Shown: positions 1 to 9,211, counted from the stretch's first letter. The stretch: 64,000 nt of DNA from CAVUMR01 sp963742715 (GCA_963742715.1 CAVUMR010000003.1:1240001-1304000); one strand, 5' to 3'. A program made the numbers and translations. The notes: generated from the letters alone by a model not told the origin.

Positions 1-769
1 CGTTCTTGCTGAACGCGTACGTGAAGGCGTCGAGTTCGGCCGGATAGGGATCGGTGTCGCGGGTGATCGACATGTTGATGACGTCGGCACCATGATCCAC
101 CGCCCACCGGATGGCGTTGGCGAAGTCCTCCGGCTTCCAGTTGCGCTCGTTCGCGGCGAGAGCAACCGGAAGGATCCGGGCTTCGGGTGCCACGCCGAGC
201 GCGTTGTTCTCTCCACCGCCCTTGGCGGCGATGATGCCGGCCATCGCGGTCGCGTGGCTGGCGTCAGCGGTGCTGGACCAGCCCCGCTCCCCTGCGCCGG
301 TACCGATGCCGGTGCCCGGCAGCACCTGACCAGCCAGGTCCCGGTGCGTCACGTCCACACCGGCGCTGTCGATGACCGCCACGACCACACCGTTGCCCCG
401 GGTGATCTTGTGCGCGGCGGGCACCTGCAGTGCATCCAGGTACCACTCGGCATGACGGACCGTTTCCGCGTGCGCCGGGAGCGGCGCGACGAAGACGAGG
501 CTCACGCCTACGATCGCCGCACCGACCCACCGCAACACACGACTCGCCCTACCGCTGGCACCGGTTGTCCGGCCGCCGGCGCCGCGTCGACCGGCACCGC
601 GTCGACCGGCACCGCGTCGACCGGCGCCGCGTCGACCTGTTGGGCGCGACCCCGCGGGCGGCACGACCGCCGCCGGCGAGCTGACAGACCGCACGCCGGC
701 TCCATCGCCAGCCGCGCTGTACGTCAGCGGAACTGCCCTGGCCATCGCACCCGCACTGCGCAACCGCAC
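1..769 (-). CDS. mycP: Mycosin (subtilisin-like S8 protease), 3' part outside the window
   Basis: This is a partial type VII secretion mycosin: a membrane-tethered, extracytoplasmic serine protease that processes ESX substrates and stabilises the ESX membrane complex. About 256 codons are visible. I chose GTG at 769 because GGAGGGA lies just upstream. The N-terminus is unusually long: a GRRGA-repeat stretch of about 60 residues encoded by a 15-bp tandem repeat (about 585-645) precedes the hydrophobic signal segment VLRWVGAAIVGVSLVFVAPL and a possible cut after PAHA. The catalytic Asp lies in AVIDSAGVD and the His in DASHATAMAG. The catalytic Asn and Ser would lie beyond the left edge. A GTG at 538 directly before the signal segment is an alternative start but has no ribosome site. 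It is the last visible gene of a minus-strand run of secreted-substrate genes, 57 bp after the Gly-rich substrate gene. Confidence 0.85.
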   Translation of the reverse strand, partial: MRLRSAGAMARAVPLTYSAAGDGAGVRSVSSPAAVVPPAGSRPTGRRGAGRRGAGRRGAGRRGAGGRTTGASGRASRVLRWVGAAIVGVSLVFVAPLPAHAETVRHAEWYLDALQVPAAHKITRGNGVVVAVIDSAGVDVTHRDLAGQVLPGTGIGTGAGERGWSSTADASHATAMAGIIAAKGGGENNALGVAPEARILPVALAANERNWKPEDFANAIRWAVDHGADVINMSITRDTDPYPAELDAFTYAFSKN

Positions 770-826
770 GCGATCCCTCCTGGTTGAGGCGGCCACATGA
801 CGGTCCGGCAGCACCGGATCGTCCGG

Positions 827-2038
827 CTAGCCCCCGATCACCCCGGGTGCGGCGCTGTTCTCCGCACCCCAGACGTCGTCGTCCTCGGTGAGCCAGGTGT
901 TCCGTTCATCGCCGCCGCCCTGACCGGCACCGTGCCCGCCACCCATCATGCCGGTGCCCCGGCCAGCGCCGCCGCGGCCAGCACCACGACCACCACGGCC
1001 GCCACCGCGTCCACCTGCGCCACCGCCGGCCATACCCATGGGCATGCCGGACAACGCCGCGGCCGGGCTCACCGGGCGGCCGATACCAGCGCCGGCGCCG
1101 AGGCTACCCAGACCACCGCCGCCGGCAGCACCGCCGAGTCCGGCGCCCACCGGACCGAAGCCCGGTCCACCGGACGCGAGCCCGGTGCCGGGCAGGTTTC
1201 CGCCGGTGCCGGTGTCGATCGTCGGCAGGCCCGGCGTGGTGGTGGGCGGTCCTTCGGTGGGCAGCGTAGGGGTCGGAGTTTCGATATGCGGCGTCGGCAC
1301 ATCGTCCGGGACACCGGTGTTCGGCATGGGGGGCGGCTTCGGGGCACCACCGGGGCCCAGGCTGCCTGCCGACCCGGTGCCGCCACCAGCGTCAACACTG
1401 GTCGGATCGAAGCCGTTGTGGTCGCCGCGATCACCCATCGTCGGCGTCGGGTTCGGAGTAAGCAGGTCGTGACCGTCGAACGCCGAGTCGACCCGCTCGT
1501 ACACCTGCTGCGCGTCGTCCTCGACGTCGGTGAACCAGCTGCGCAGCCGGTCCGTCGCCCAACCGACCACATTGGACGCCAGATCGCCCAACCAGTTGTC
1601 GGACACCTTCTCCCAGAACGAGCCCGGGATCAGGGCAGCCGGCAGGCCGCCCACCATGCCAGCGAACACGGAGGCCCGGAACCTGTCGGCCTCAGCCTGG
1701 TGGCCCTGCACCTCGTCGAGCATCTCGTTGGGGATCGGCATGTCGCCCTGCGCGCTCGCGAGGTCCGACGATGCATCGTGGAGCATCGTGACCACCGGCC
1801 GGTGGCTCTCGCGGATGTCGTCGATCGCCTTCGCGATCTGCTCCAAACGCTCGCGGTACGCCTTACCGGCATCGCCGCGCCAGGTCTCCAGGTCGGAGAT
1901 GCCGTCGCGGAGGCTCTGCGTCACCGAGTCGGCGTTGGAGAAGCACGCCTCGAAGCTCTGCGCTGCGGCCGTCAGCCGACCCGGCCGACCCTTCACGCAG
2001 ACCTGGTCGACCATGCTCTCCCAGCTCAGGTCTCCCAT
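827..2038 (-). CDS. Gly-rich WXG-like type VII secretion substrate with TWLTED tail (403 aa)
   Basis: This is a probable ESX-secreted protein. Residues about 1-110 form a helical WXG-like domain with W-R-G at the turn (LETWRGDAGKAY). A helical segment with two Trp-containing stretches follows (to about 190), then a long Gly/Pro-rich region (about 200-370). The C-terminus is charged and contains TWLTEDDDVWG. The same arrangement and nearly the same tail occur in the 399-residue protein at 14914, so these are paralogues. The start is 1 nt after the stop of the EspC-like gene, which implies translational coupling and a likely secreted heterodimer. No enzymatic domain is recognisable. Secretion is inferred from the family and location. 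The function of the tail is unknown. Confidence 0.85.
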   Translation of the reverse strand: MGDLSWESMVDQVCVKGRPGRLTAAAQSFEACFSNADSVTQSLRDGISDLETWRGDAGKAYRERLEQIAKAIDDIRESHRPVVTMLHDASSDLASAQGDMPIPNEMLDEVQGHQAEADRFRASVFAGMVGGLPAALIPGSFWEKVSDNWLGDLASNVVGWATDRLRSWFTDVEDDAQQVYERVDSAFDGHDLLTPNPTPTMGDRGDHNGFDPTSVDAGGGTGSAGSLGPGGAPKPPPMPNTGVPDDVPTPHIETPTPTLPTEGPPTTTPGLPTIDTGTGGNLPGTGLASGGPGFGPVGAGLGGAAGGGGLGSLGAGAGIGRPVSPAAALSGMPMGMAGGGAGGRGGGRGGRGAGRGGAGRGTGMMGGGHGAGQGGGDERNTWLTEDDDVWGAENSAAPGVIGG

Positions 2039-2039
2039 G

Positions 2040-2444
2040 TCAGGCGTACCCCCCCGTGCTGGTGGTCGAACTGGGCGTGCTGCTCGAACTGGTCGCGTCG
2101 GTGAAGGCCTTCGCCACGTCGTTCGCGTTGGCGCGGTTGCGCTCTTCAGCCGACCGGTAGTTGTGGATGATCTCCTGCGTGGCGGAGATCGCCTGGTCCA
2201 GCTGGTTGCTGATCTCCTGGTAGGAGTCGATGCTGCTGGTCAGGAAGCTGCGGTACTTCGTGGCGAGTGTGATCGCCGACTGGAAGCCGCCGAACGCGAC
2301 ATCCGGCGCCATGATCACGTTGCTGTCGATGTCGGCTATGTCCTGCCGCAGCCGGTCCCGCATGTAGTCCCGAAGGCCGGTCAGCCAGGGAATCGCCCGT
2401 TCCAGCGACTCGATGTCGACCTCGACTTCGACGCCTCCAGCCAT
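2040..2444 (-). CDS. EspC-like type VII secretion target (134 aa)
   Basis: This small helical ESX substrate starts MAGGVEVEVDIESLERA and has the two-helix layout of the WXG100/EspC families, but no clear W-x-G. After helix 2 it carries Y-R-S-A-E, matching the general type VII export signal YxxxD/E. It ends in a Ser/Thr-rich tail. It resembles the 117-residue protein at 14556 (shared VEVD..SLE start and ..AEERNRA/..TEARNRA motif). It sits directly upstream of its probable partner, the Gly-rich substrate, with 1 nt between stop and start. A 200-bp stretch with hairpins separates it from the WXG100 pair upstream. Confidence 0.85.
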   Translation of the reverse strand: MAGGVEVEVDIESLERAIPWLTGLRDYMRDRLRQDIADIDSNVIMAPDVAFGGFQSAITLATKYRSFLTSSIDSYQEISNQLDQAISATQEIIHNYRSAEERNRANANDVAKAFTDATSSSSTPSSTTSTGGYA

Positions 2445-2498
2445 CGCCTGTGTCCCCCTCCCGCCGGCGTGGAAGCCGGGCAGTTCTGTTGCACGGAC

Positions 2499-2625
2499 GG
2501 CCCCGGCCCGAAGCTCGGGCCGGGGCCATCCGCAGCGTGATCGTGCGGCCCGAGCCGAAACTCAGGCCGGGACCATCCGTAGCGTGGCCGGGCGGCTCAC
2601 CCCGACCTCAGGTCGGGACCACCCG
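2499..2625 (-). repeat. Three tandem hairpin units between the WXG100 pair and the EspC-like gene
   Basis: Three degenerate copies of a 46-47 bp unit each hold an inverted repeat followed by a CCATCCG-like segment (at 2526, 2573 and 2619). The first hairpin is a perfect 13-bp stem (2499-2511 with 2515-2527) with a 3-nt loop. The third is a 7-bp stem (2601-2607 with 2611-2617). The middle one is imperfect. In the minus-strand mRNA they lie after the esx pair and before the EspC-like gene. They could lower read-through, stabilise the esx transcript 3' end or be a processing site. No T-run follows. Confidence 0.75.
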
Positions 2626-2642
2626 TACGCGTAGTCCGACGC

Positions 2643-2927
2643 TCAGGCCCAGACGTTCTGGTTGGCGTGCTCAGCCGACTGGTAGTTCTGCGCCGCGGTG
2701 TCCACCGCGGAGCCGATCTGCCCGAGCACCTGCTTCAGGTCAGTGAACGCGGTGTCCCACTGCGCCTGCTTCGCCTGGTACGCCTCGGAAGCGGAACCGG
2801 TCCACTCCGAAACCATCGGAGCCAGGAAGCTCTTCAGGTCCGACAGCGTCTGCTCGAGATTGCCGACCGTCCCCTGGATGTCACCCGACGCGCCCTGCAG
2901 CGCGGCGAATTCAACCTTGATTGCCAT
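2643..2927 (-). CDS. WXG100 protein, EsxA/EsxB-like (94 aa)
   Basis: This is a classic 94-residue WXG100 protein, MAIKVEFAALQGASGDIQGT..., with the W-T-G turn (EWTGSASEAY) between two helices and Y-Q-S-A-E, the YxxxD/E export motif, near the C-terminus. It is secreted as a helical hairpin dimer by the ESX apparatus, whose EccC ATPase recognises the YxxxD/E tail. It follows another WXG100 gene by 30 bp, and the two products probably form a heterodimer. The gene lies 240 bp from eccC, and its 3' flank holds the hairpin array. Confidence 0.93.
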   Translation of the reverse strand: MAIKVEFAALQGASGDIQGTVGNLEQTLSDLKSFLAPMVSEWTGSASEAYQAKQAQWDTAFTDLKQVLGQIGSAVDTAAQNYQSAEHANQNVWA

Positions 2928-2957
2928 GGTCGTTAAACCCTTTCGATCGGCGCCGGA

Positions 2958-3272
2958 TCAGGCGCTCAGCGCACTGCCGATGCCGGTGATCGCCGACTGC
3001 TGGTCCTCGTCGGTCGTCGTGTAGGTCTGGCCGGTCCGCTCAAGAGCCTCGGCGATGTCGGTCAGCGCGCCGACGAGCTTCTGCACGTCGGTGTGCCACC
3101 GCTCCTTGAGCTGGTGGAACGCGACAGCCGCAGTGCCCTGCCAGGCGCCCTGCAGCGGCTCCAAGCGTGCCTCGAGTGCACTCAACTGACCCTGGATCTG
3201 GCCAACGACATCGTGCACGTGCTGCGATGCCGAATGCATCTCGGCGGCTTCAGTTTGGAACGCGTTGCTCAT
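2958..3272 (-). CDS. WXG100 protein, EsxA/EsxB-like partner (104 aa)
   Basis: This is the first gene of the esx pair. It has the W-Q-G turn (GAWQGTAAVAFHQLKERW) and a C-terminal Y-T-T-T-D, matching the YxxxD/E secretion signal. The length of about 100 residues and the absence of a signal peptide are typical of the family. It is probably the dimer partner of the 94-residue protein downstream. The upstream intergenic region (3273-3514) would hold the promoter of this substrate operon and two TTATCCACA boxes. Confidence 0.93.
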   Translation of the reverse strand: MSNAFQTEAAEMHSASQHVHDVVGQIQGQLSALEARLEPLQGAWQGTAAVAFHQLKERWHTDVQKLVGALTDIAEALERTGQTYTTTDEDQQSAITGIGSALSA

Positions 3273-3404
3273 GTCACCCCCCGTCCTTTCTTGGCCGGTG
3301 TGGCCATAAACCGCGGACCCACCGGAAGTCCGGCCGCCGCGGGGCGAATGAAGTCGATCAGCACCTTAGTGACCTAGTGCAACCCTTGGCGAGCCGCCTC
3401 CCGG

Positions 3405-3432
3405 TTATCCACAGGTTGCCCGGTTATCCACA
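3405..3432. promoter_or_regulatory. Two DnaA-box-like TTATCCACA sites, 19 bp apart
   Basis: Two perfect, same-orientation copies of TTATCCACA, the canonical DnaA box, lie at 3405-3413 and 3424-3432. They sit in the 242-bp spacer between the esx pair and the end of eccC. The sequence around each copy is also repeated (GGTTATCCACAGGT). A third copy in the opposite orientation is at 63969. Whether DnaA binds here is unknown, and no origin-like cluster or AT-rich unwinding element is visible. Confidence 0.4.
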
Positions 3433-3514
3433 GGTCTCCGGCGGCCGCTTTCCGGCCCGCCCGGGTTCGAGCCAGGATCCCGGTATGGCCCGCACCGGAC
3501 ACCGCCGCCCGCCG

Positions 3515-6500
3515 CTACTCCGGCGGACTCCAGGCAAGGTGAATGAGCTGCGTGCCGTCCCGGCGGCGGACCAGGTAGCCGCGGCCCGGCGGCAGCGCGC
3601 TCGGGCGTACCGTGCCCAGCAACTGGCCCTCCTCGCGGCTTCCGGACATCACGAGGCCGGGCGTGCCGAGTTCCTTCAGCCGCTGCAGCACCGGCTCGAA
3701 CAACGCCCGGCCAGCGCCGCCGCTACGCCGCGCCACGATCAGGTGCAGCCCGACGTCCCGCGCCTGCGGGAGGAACTCGAGCAGCGGACCGAGCGGGTTC
3801 CCGGCCGGAGTGGCGACCAGGTCGTAGTCGTCCACCAGCAGGTACAGGTCCGGACCCGTCCACCAGCTGCGGTTACGCAGCTGCTCGGGCGTGACGTCCG
3901 GGCCGGGCAGCCGCTTGCGCATCGCGCCGAGCACCTCGTTGATCATCGGCTGCAGTGCCGGGCCGGAAGCGGCGTACCCGATCACCTGGTCGCCGCTCAC
4001 GGCACCGAGCATGGTCCGCCGGTAGTCGGCGATGATGAGCCGCGCTTCCTTCGGCGTGTACCTGGCCACCACCTGCTGTGCGATGACCCGCAGCAGGTTC
4101 GTCTTCCCGCTCTCGGTGTCGCCGAAGACGATGAAGTGCGGCTCGCTGGCGAAGTCGAGGTACACCGGCGCGAGCGCGGCCTCGTTGATGCCGACCGGTA
4201 CCCCCGGCTCGGTCGCCTCGGCCACACCGGGCAGCTGCTGCATCGGGAAGGACGCGGGCAGCAGCCGTACCCGGGGAGCGGGCTCGCCCGGCCAGGCGTT
4301 CTGCACCGACGAGACGAACTTCGCCACCGCCTCGGGCAGGTCCTCGACCGTCGACTGCCCGTCGATCCGCGGGATGGCCCCGAGGAAGTGCAGCTTGTCC
4401 CGGGTGAGGCCGCGGCCGGGTGTGCGTTCCGGCACGTTCACCGCCGCCCGCCGGTCGATGTCGGACTCGGACGGGTCACCGAGCCGCAGCTCGAACCGGG
4501 TACCGAGCAGGTCGCGCAACGCCGGCCGGATGTCCGCCCACCGGGTCGCGGCGATGACCAGGTGTACGCCGAAGCCCAGACCGCGCGCGGCCAGCGCGAT
4601 GATCTGCTGCTCCAACTCCTCGAACTCCTGGCGCAGGGTGAGCCAGCCGTCCACGACCAGGAACAGGTCGCCGAACTTGTCTTCGTCGAGGTCGCCGGCC
4701 GCGCGGCGGCGGCGGAACGTGGCGATCGAGTCGATGCCGCGCTCGGCGAAGTGCTCCTCCCGTTCGGCCACCAGCGCCGCCGCCTCGGCCACCATCCGGC
4801 GGACCATGTCCGGCGTCATCCGGGACGCCACCCCACCCACATGCGGCAGCTCGCGCAGCGACGCCAGGCCACCGCCGCCGAAGTCCATGCAGAAGAACTG
4901 GGCCTCCCGCGGCGTATGGGTGAGCGCGAGCGAGCAGATCAGGTTCCGGATCAGGTTGCTCTTGCCGGACTGCGGTCCGCCCACCACCAGTACGTGGCCC
5001 GCCGCGCCATCGAGTTCCGCCCAGAGCTGGTCGCGGCGCTGCTCGTACGGCTTGTCGACGATGCCGACCGGCACGGTCAGCTTGCCCAGGCCGTCCCAGC
5101 CGGCCGGGCACAGGCCACGCGCAGGGTCGGCCTGCAACGGCGGGAGCAGCTCGTCGAGCGGCGACGGTTCGGCGAGCGGCGCCAGCCACACCTGGTGCGC
5201 CGGCGCCCCCTTGCCCTCCAACCGCCGCACGATGATGTCCAGCACCGTCTCGGCCGACTCGCTGTCGTCAGGTACCGACTCGACCACTTCCGGCTGCGGC
5301 GGCAGCGGGATGAACCCGGCGGTGAACGGAATGACCTGCCGGCTCACCGCCGCCAGCGACCGGGCCTGCTGCTCCGCCGGCTTGTACGGACCGGACACGT
5401 AGGCCGCCCGGAACCGGATCATCGTGCTGGTGTCGATCTTGAGGTACCCATGGCCGGGTGCGTTCGGCAGCTCGTAGGCGTCCGGTACGCCCAGCACGAT
5501 CCGGCTCTCCACCGCGGAGAACGTCCGCAGGCCGACCCGGTACGACAGGTAGGTGTCGAGGCCCCGGAGCTTGCCCTCCTCCAGCCGCTGGCTGGCCAGC
5601 AGCAGGTGTACGCCGAGCGATCGGCCGACCCGTCCGATCATCACGAACAGGTCGATGAAGTCCGGCTTCGCCGCGAGCATCTCGGAGAACTCGTCACAGA
5701 CGATGAACAGGCTCGGCAGCGGGTCGAGGGGTGCCCCGCTGCGTCGTGCCGCCTCGTAGTCCTTGAGGTTGGCGTAGTTGCCGGCCGCCCGCAGCAGCTC
5801 CTGCCGCCGCAGCACCTCACCGGCGATCGCGTCCTGCATCCGGTCCACCAGCGGCAGCTCGTCGGCCAGGTTGGTGATGACCGCGCTGGTGTGCGGCAGT
5901 ACGTCGAGCTTGGTGAAGGTCGCACCGCCCTTGAAGTCGACCAGTACGAAGTTCAGCTCCTCCGACGAGTGCCGGATGGCCAACGCGCAGACCAGCGTCC
6001 GCAGCAGCTCCGACTTGCCGGAGCCGGTGGCGCCGATCAGCAGGCCGTGCGGTCCCATGCCCTCCTGGGCGGCCTCCTTGATGTCCAGCTCGACCATGCC
6101 GCCGTCCGGACCGAGGCCGATCGGCACGCGCAGCCGCTCCCGGTTGGGTCGCGGCCGCCAACTCGTCGCCGCGTCCAGGGTGTTCGGGTCGCCGATGTGC
6201 AGCAGATCCGGCAGCTCCAACGCCACCGACAGCGGCTCGTCGCCACCGGACTGTGCGCTCATCCGGTGCGGTGCGAGCTGCCGGGCCAGCGCCTCGGCCT
6301 GCGCCCGGGAGAGCCGGTCCGGCCGGCCGATCGGCTGGGCGCCGTCCTTGCGCTCGATCCCGAGCGCGTCCGGCTCGACCGCGAGCGTGAGCGCGGACCG
6401 GCCGGCTTCCCGCGGTACCACGCCGGAGAAGTCCAGGACGGTGCTCGCCACCAGCCCGGCGCCGGAGATGTTCGCCCCCGGCGGGATGTCCACACCGTCG

Positions 6501-7465
6501 AGTACGACGACCAGGTGCGGAGTGTCCGGCGGCGGGGTGGCGCCAGGGTGGTGCCGCTGCCGCTCGGACAGGTCGGTACCGAAGAACTCCTCCATCTCGG
6601 TGACCGACTCGAACACCTGCCGGACCGGGCCGGCCGCGTCGTTCTCGCCGGGGAACTGCGCATGCGGCAGCCACTTCGTCCAGTCCCACTCGGCCAGCCG
6701 CTCCGGCACCGCGCAGACCGCGACCCACACGTCGTCCGGCGAGTGGAACGTGACCAGCTCACCGAGTACCGACCGGACCAGGTCCAGCGCGGTCGACCGG
6801 TCCCCGCGCAGCGCGATCCGGCTGAACGCGCGCAGCGACACCGCGACCGGCAGGTCCGGCACGGTCGAGTGGATCCGGATGAACCGGCGCAGCGCGATCG
6901 CCGACATCGGCTCGAGATCCTCGACCGGTTTGGTTTCCGGCGGTACCAGCCGGACCGCGAGCCGCTGCGGCCCGACCGCGACCCGGAGCTCGGTGAAGTC
7001 CTCGTCGGTGACCCGCCGCTCCCACAGCCGGTTGCCGCTGGCTATCGACCACAGTGCCTCCGGCGCCGGGTGCTTGAACGCCAACGCCTGTCGTTGCTGG
7101 TCGGCGGCCCGCCGTACCCGCCGGCGCACCTGCGCCAGATAGCGCATGTAGTCGCGCCGCTCGGCGTCCAGCTCGGCCTTGCGCTCGCCACCGCTGCGGC
7201 CGCTGCCCATCTGGCCGACCATCATCCCGAGCATCGACACGCCGAACAGCGCGCCAACCACGTAGGTGAACGGGCTGGACCCGCGCCCGGCGTACATGAA
7301 CGCCATCGCGCCGGCGCCAGCCACCATCGGCAACGCCATGAGCATCTGCCCCATGCTGCGCGGCAGTTCCTCAGGAATCTCCGGGGGCGACTCGAAGACA
7401 ACCTCTCCGCGGGGCATCTGCGGGCCCTGGCGACGTGGCGGACGGCGGAAAACCACCCTCGTCAC
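3515..7465 (-). CDS. eccC: EccC, type VII secretion FtsK/SpoIIIE-type ATPase (1316 aa, single chain)
   Basis: EccC is the motor ATPase of the ESX secretion system. It is membrane-anchored and selects substrates such as the WXG100 proteins. The start is GTG, giving MTRVVFRRPP. Two transmembrane segments lie at about residues 40-85. Three ATPase modules follow, with Walker A motifs GATGSGKS (478-485), GGPQSGKS (829-836) and GDTESGKT (1115-1122). Walker B motifs are LFIVCDEF (about 586) and DLFLVVD (about 933). Unlike mycobacterial ESX-1 EccCa/EccCb, all three domains are in one polypeptide. It faces eccD across a 299-bp divergent spacer (7466-7764) and precedes the esx pair on the same strand. 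It is the only eccC in the window although eccB, eccE and mycP are present twice. Confidence 0.97.
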   Translation of the reverse strand: MTRVVFRRPPRRQGPQMPRGEVVFESPPEIPEELPRSMGQMLMALPMVAGAGAMAFMYAGRGSSPFTYVVGALFGVSMLGMMVGQMGSGRSGGERKAELDAERRDYMRYLAQVRRRVRRAADQQRQALAFKHPAPEALWSIASGNRLWERRVTDEDFTELRVAVGPQRLAVRLVPPETKPVEDLEPMSAIALRRFIRIHSTVPDLPVAVSLRAFSRIALRGDRSTALDLVRSVLGELVTFHSPDDVWVAVCAVPERLAEWDWTKWLPHAQFPGENDAAGPVRQVFESVTEMEEFFGTDLSERQRHHPGATPPPDTPHLVVVLDGVDIPPGANISGAGLVASTVLDFSGVVPREAGRSALTLAVEPDALGIERKDGAQPIGRPDRLSRAQAEALARQLAPHRMSAQSGGDEPLSVALELPDLLHIGDPNTLDAATSWRPRPNRERLRVPIGLGPDGGMVELDIKEAAQEGMGPHGLLIGATGSGKSELLRTLVCALAIRHSSEELNFVLVDFKGGATFTKLDVLPHTSAVITNLADELPLVDRMQDAIAGEVLRRQELLRAAGNYANLKDYEAARRSGAPLDPLPSLFIVCDEFSEMLAAKPDFIDLFVMIGRVGRSLGVHLLLASQRLEEGKLRGLDTYLSYRVGLRTFSAVESRIVLGVPDAYELPNAPGHGYLKIDTSTMIRFRAAYVSGPYKPAEQQARSLAAVSRQVIPFTAGFIPLPPQPEVVESVPDDSESAETVLDIIVRRLEGKGAPAHQVWLAPLAEPSPLDELLPPLQADPARGLCPAGWDGLGKLTVPVGIVDKPYEQRRDQLWAELDGAAGHVLVVGGPQSGKSNLIRNLICSLALTHTPREAQFFCMDFGGGGLASLRELPHVGGVASRMTPDMVRRMVAEAAALVAEREEHFAERGIDSIATFRRRRAAGDLDEDKFGDLFLVVDGWLTLRQEFEELEQQIIALAARGLGFGVHLVIAATRWADIRPALRDLLGTRFELRLGDPSESDIDRRAAVNVPERTPGRGLTRDKLHFLGAIPRIDGQSTVEDLPEAVAKFVSSVQNAWPGEPAPRVRLLPASFPMQQLPGVAEATEPGVPVGINEAALAPVYLDFASEPHFIVFGDTESGKTNLLRVIAQQVVARYTPKEARLIIADYRRTMLGAVSGDQVIGYAASGPALQPMINEVLGAMRKRLPGPDVTPEQLRNRSWWTGPDLYLLVDDYDLVATPAGNPLGPLLEFLPQARDVGLHLIVARRSGGAGRALFEPVLQRLKELGTPGLVMSGSREEGQLLGTVRPSALPPGRGYLVRRRDGTQLIHLAWSPPE

Positions 7466-7764
7466 GAGACGAGCTCCTCACTGCCATGCCGGTGCCGGCT
7501 GGCGTTGCGGCCGCTGCCGGCCCATCCCCCGAACACGGGTGTACGGGCCGCAGGCCATGGTAGGTACTCTCGCCAGGTCCAGCGACGGCCCCCAGGGCCT
7601 GTCCTGGCGATCTTGCCAGGCCGGACGGACCCAGGTCGTCGGCGGGCAAGCCCTACAGCAGCTCCGGACGCCGGTGTGTGTCCGGACCTGACGGGGCCAC
7701 CGTCACGCGGCGGCTGGACCCGACGCCGGCCGTTCGATCGGCAGGACATGACCAGGGAGGACTG

Positions 7765-9159
7765 GTGGCGAGCAGCACGGGCGGGACCCTCACCCGGGTG
7801 ACGATGGTCGCGCCGAAGACCCGGGTGGATCTCGCGTTGCCCGAGGACGTACCGCTCGCGGACCTACTGCCGACCCTGCTCCGGTTCGCCGGCGAGGATC
7901 TCGCCGAGGAGGGCGCGAACCGGGGCGGCTGGGTACTGAGCCGGATCGGCGGACGCACCCTCGACAGCGCCCGCACGCTGTCCCAACTCGAGGTCCGCGA
8001 CGGCGAGCTGCTCCAGTTCACCGCCCGGGACGCGGTCGCACCCGAGCCGGTCTTCGACGACATCGTGGACGCGGTCGCGACCGGAACCCAGGGCCGACGC
8101 GGCCGGTGGACGCTGGCCACCAGTCGCCGGGTCGGCCTGGTGGTCGCGACGATCGCGCTGGTCTTCGGGGCGCTGGCCGCGCTCACCGCCGGGCCGCCGC
8201 AACTACCCGGTGCGCTGGCCGCGCTGGTACTCGCGGTCGCTCTGATCATTGCCGGCACGATCTTCTCCCGGGCGCTGGGCAGCTCCAGCTCAGGCACCTT
8301 GTTCGGACTGCTCGCGCTGCCGTACGCGCTGGTGGGTGGCGTGCTCGTGCTCGCCGGCGACCGCTCGCTGGGCGAGCTGGGCGCACCACACGTCGTGGTC
8401 GGCGGAGCCATGCTGGTGGTCTTCGGCGTGTTCGCGGCCATCGCCGTATCGGCCCACTCCGAGTACTTCCTGGCCGCCGCGATCTCTGGCTGGACCCTCA
8501 CCATCGGCGCGCTCATCACGCTTCTCACCGGCGCCGGTTACGCGGGCATCGCGGCGGTCATGGTGGCGATCGCGCTGGGCGCCACGCCCGCGCTGCCGAA
8601 CCTGTCGTTCCGGCTGGCCCGACTGCCGATGCCGGCGGTACCGACCGGGCCGGAGGATCTCAAGTCCGAGCACGAGACCGTGGACGGCACCCGGGTGCTG
8701 CTGCAGACCGAGTACGCCGACCGGTACCTGACCGGCCTGCTCACCGCGTCGGCAGCCATCTGCGTCGGCGGTACCGCGGTGCTGGTCGCCGACGGCAGCT
8801 GGTCGGCGGGCAGCCTGGTCGTCGTGGTGGCGCTGGTGCTCCTGTTGCGCGCGCGGGTCTTCGGCGGGCTGCTCGCCCGGCTGCCGTTGTTGATCGCCGG
8901 ACTCACCGCGCTCGGCCTGCTCGGTGTCGGCGCAGCCGCCGCCGGTGGCCTGGGGATCCGGTTGGTCGGTGTGCTGGGCGCCGCCGTGCTACTCGCCGTC
9001 TGCTGTTGCTGGTACGGGCTGTCCCAGAGCGACCGGCGGGCCTCCCCGGTGTGGGGCCGGCTACTGGATGTGTTCGAGGTACTGCTCATCGTCTCGGTAG
9101 TGCCGCTCGCGCTCGGAGTGCTGGGCGTCTACACCTGGATCCGCGGCCTCGCCGGCTGA
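7765..9159 (+). CDS. eccD: EccD, type VII secretion integral membrane protein (464 aa)
   Basis: EccD forms the multi-spanning membrane part of the ESX pore. I chose GTG at 7765 because GGGAGG lies just upstream. The open frame extends to 7678 but that extension is not EccD-like. Residues about 10-95 form the cytosolic ubiquitin-like domain (VTMVAPKTRVDLALPEDVPL...GELLQF). About eleven hydrophobic segments from about residue 125 to the C-terminus follow. It diverges from eccC and ends convergently about 180 bp from the Pro-rich EccE-like gene. The 299-bp spacer with eccC must hold both promoters, but no strong consensus was recognised there. Confidence 0.95.
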   Translation: MASSTGGTLTRVTMVAPKTRVDLALPEDVPLADLLPTLLRFAGEDLAEEGANRGGWVLSRIGGRTLDSARTLSQLEVRDGELLQFTARDAVAPEPVFDDIVDAVATGTQGRRGRWTLATSRRVGLVVATIALVFGALAALTAGPPQLPGALAALVLAVALIIAGTIFSRALGSSSSGTLFGLLALPYALVGGVLVLAGDRSLGELGAPHVVVGGAMLVVFGVFAAIAVSAHSEYFLAAAISGWTLTIGALITLLTGAGYAGIAAVMVAIALGATPALPNLSFRLARLPMPAVPTGPEDLKSEHETVDGTRVLLQTEYADRYLTGLLTASAAICVGGTAVLVADGSWSAGSLVVVVALVLLLRARVFGGLLARLPLLIAGLTALGLLGVGAAAAGGLGIRLVGVLGAAVLLAVCCCWYGLSQSDRRASPVWGRLLDVFEVLLIVSVVPLALGVLGVYTWIRGLAG

Positions 9160-9211
9160 CCACCGGGACCTCGTGGGTGGCACCGCGGCCTCATGCCGCC
9201 GGCCGCGGTCT

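Noticed and set aside
3167..7801. Very long plus-strand open frame of about 1540 codons
   Set aside because: It is antisense to eccC, which has three complete ATPase motifs. The translation is Arg/Pro/Gly-rich low-complexity, as expected for a shadow frame in GC-rich DNA.
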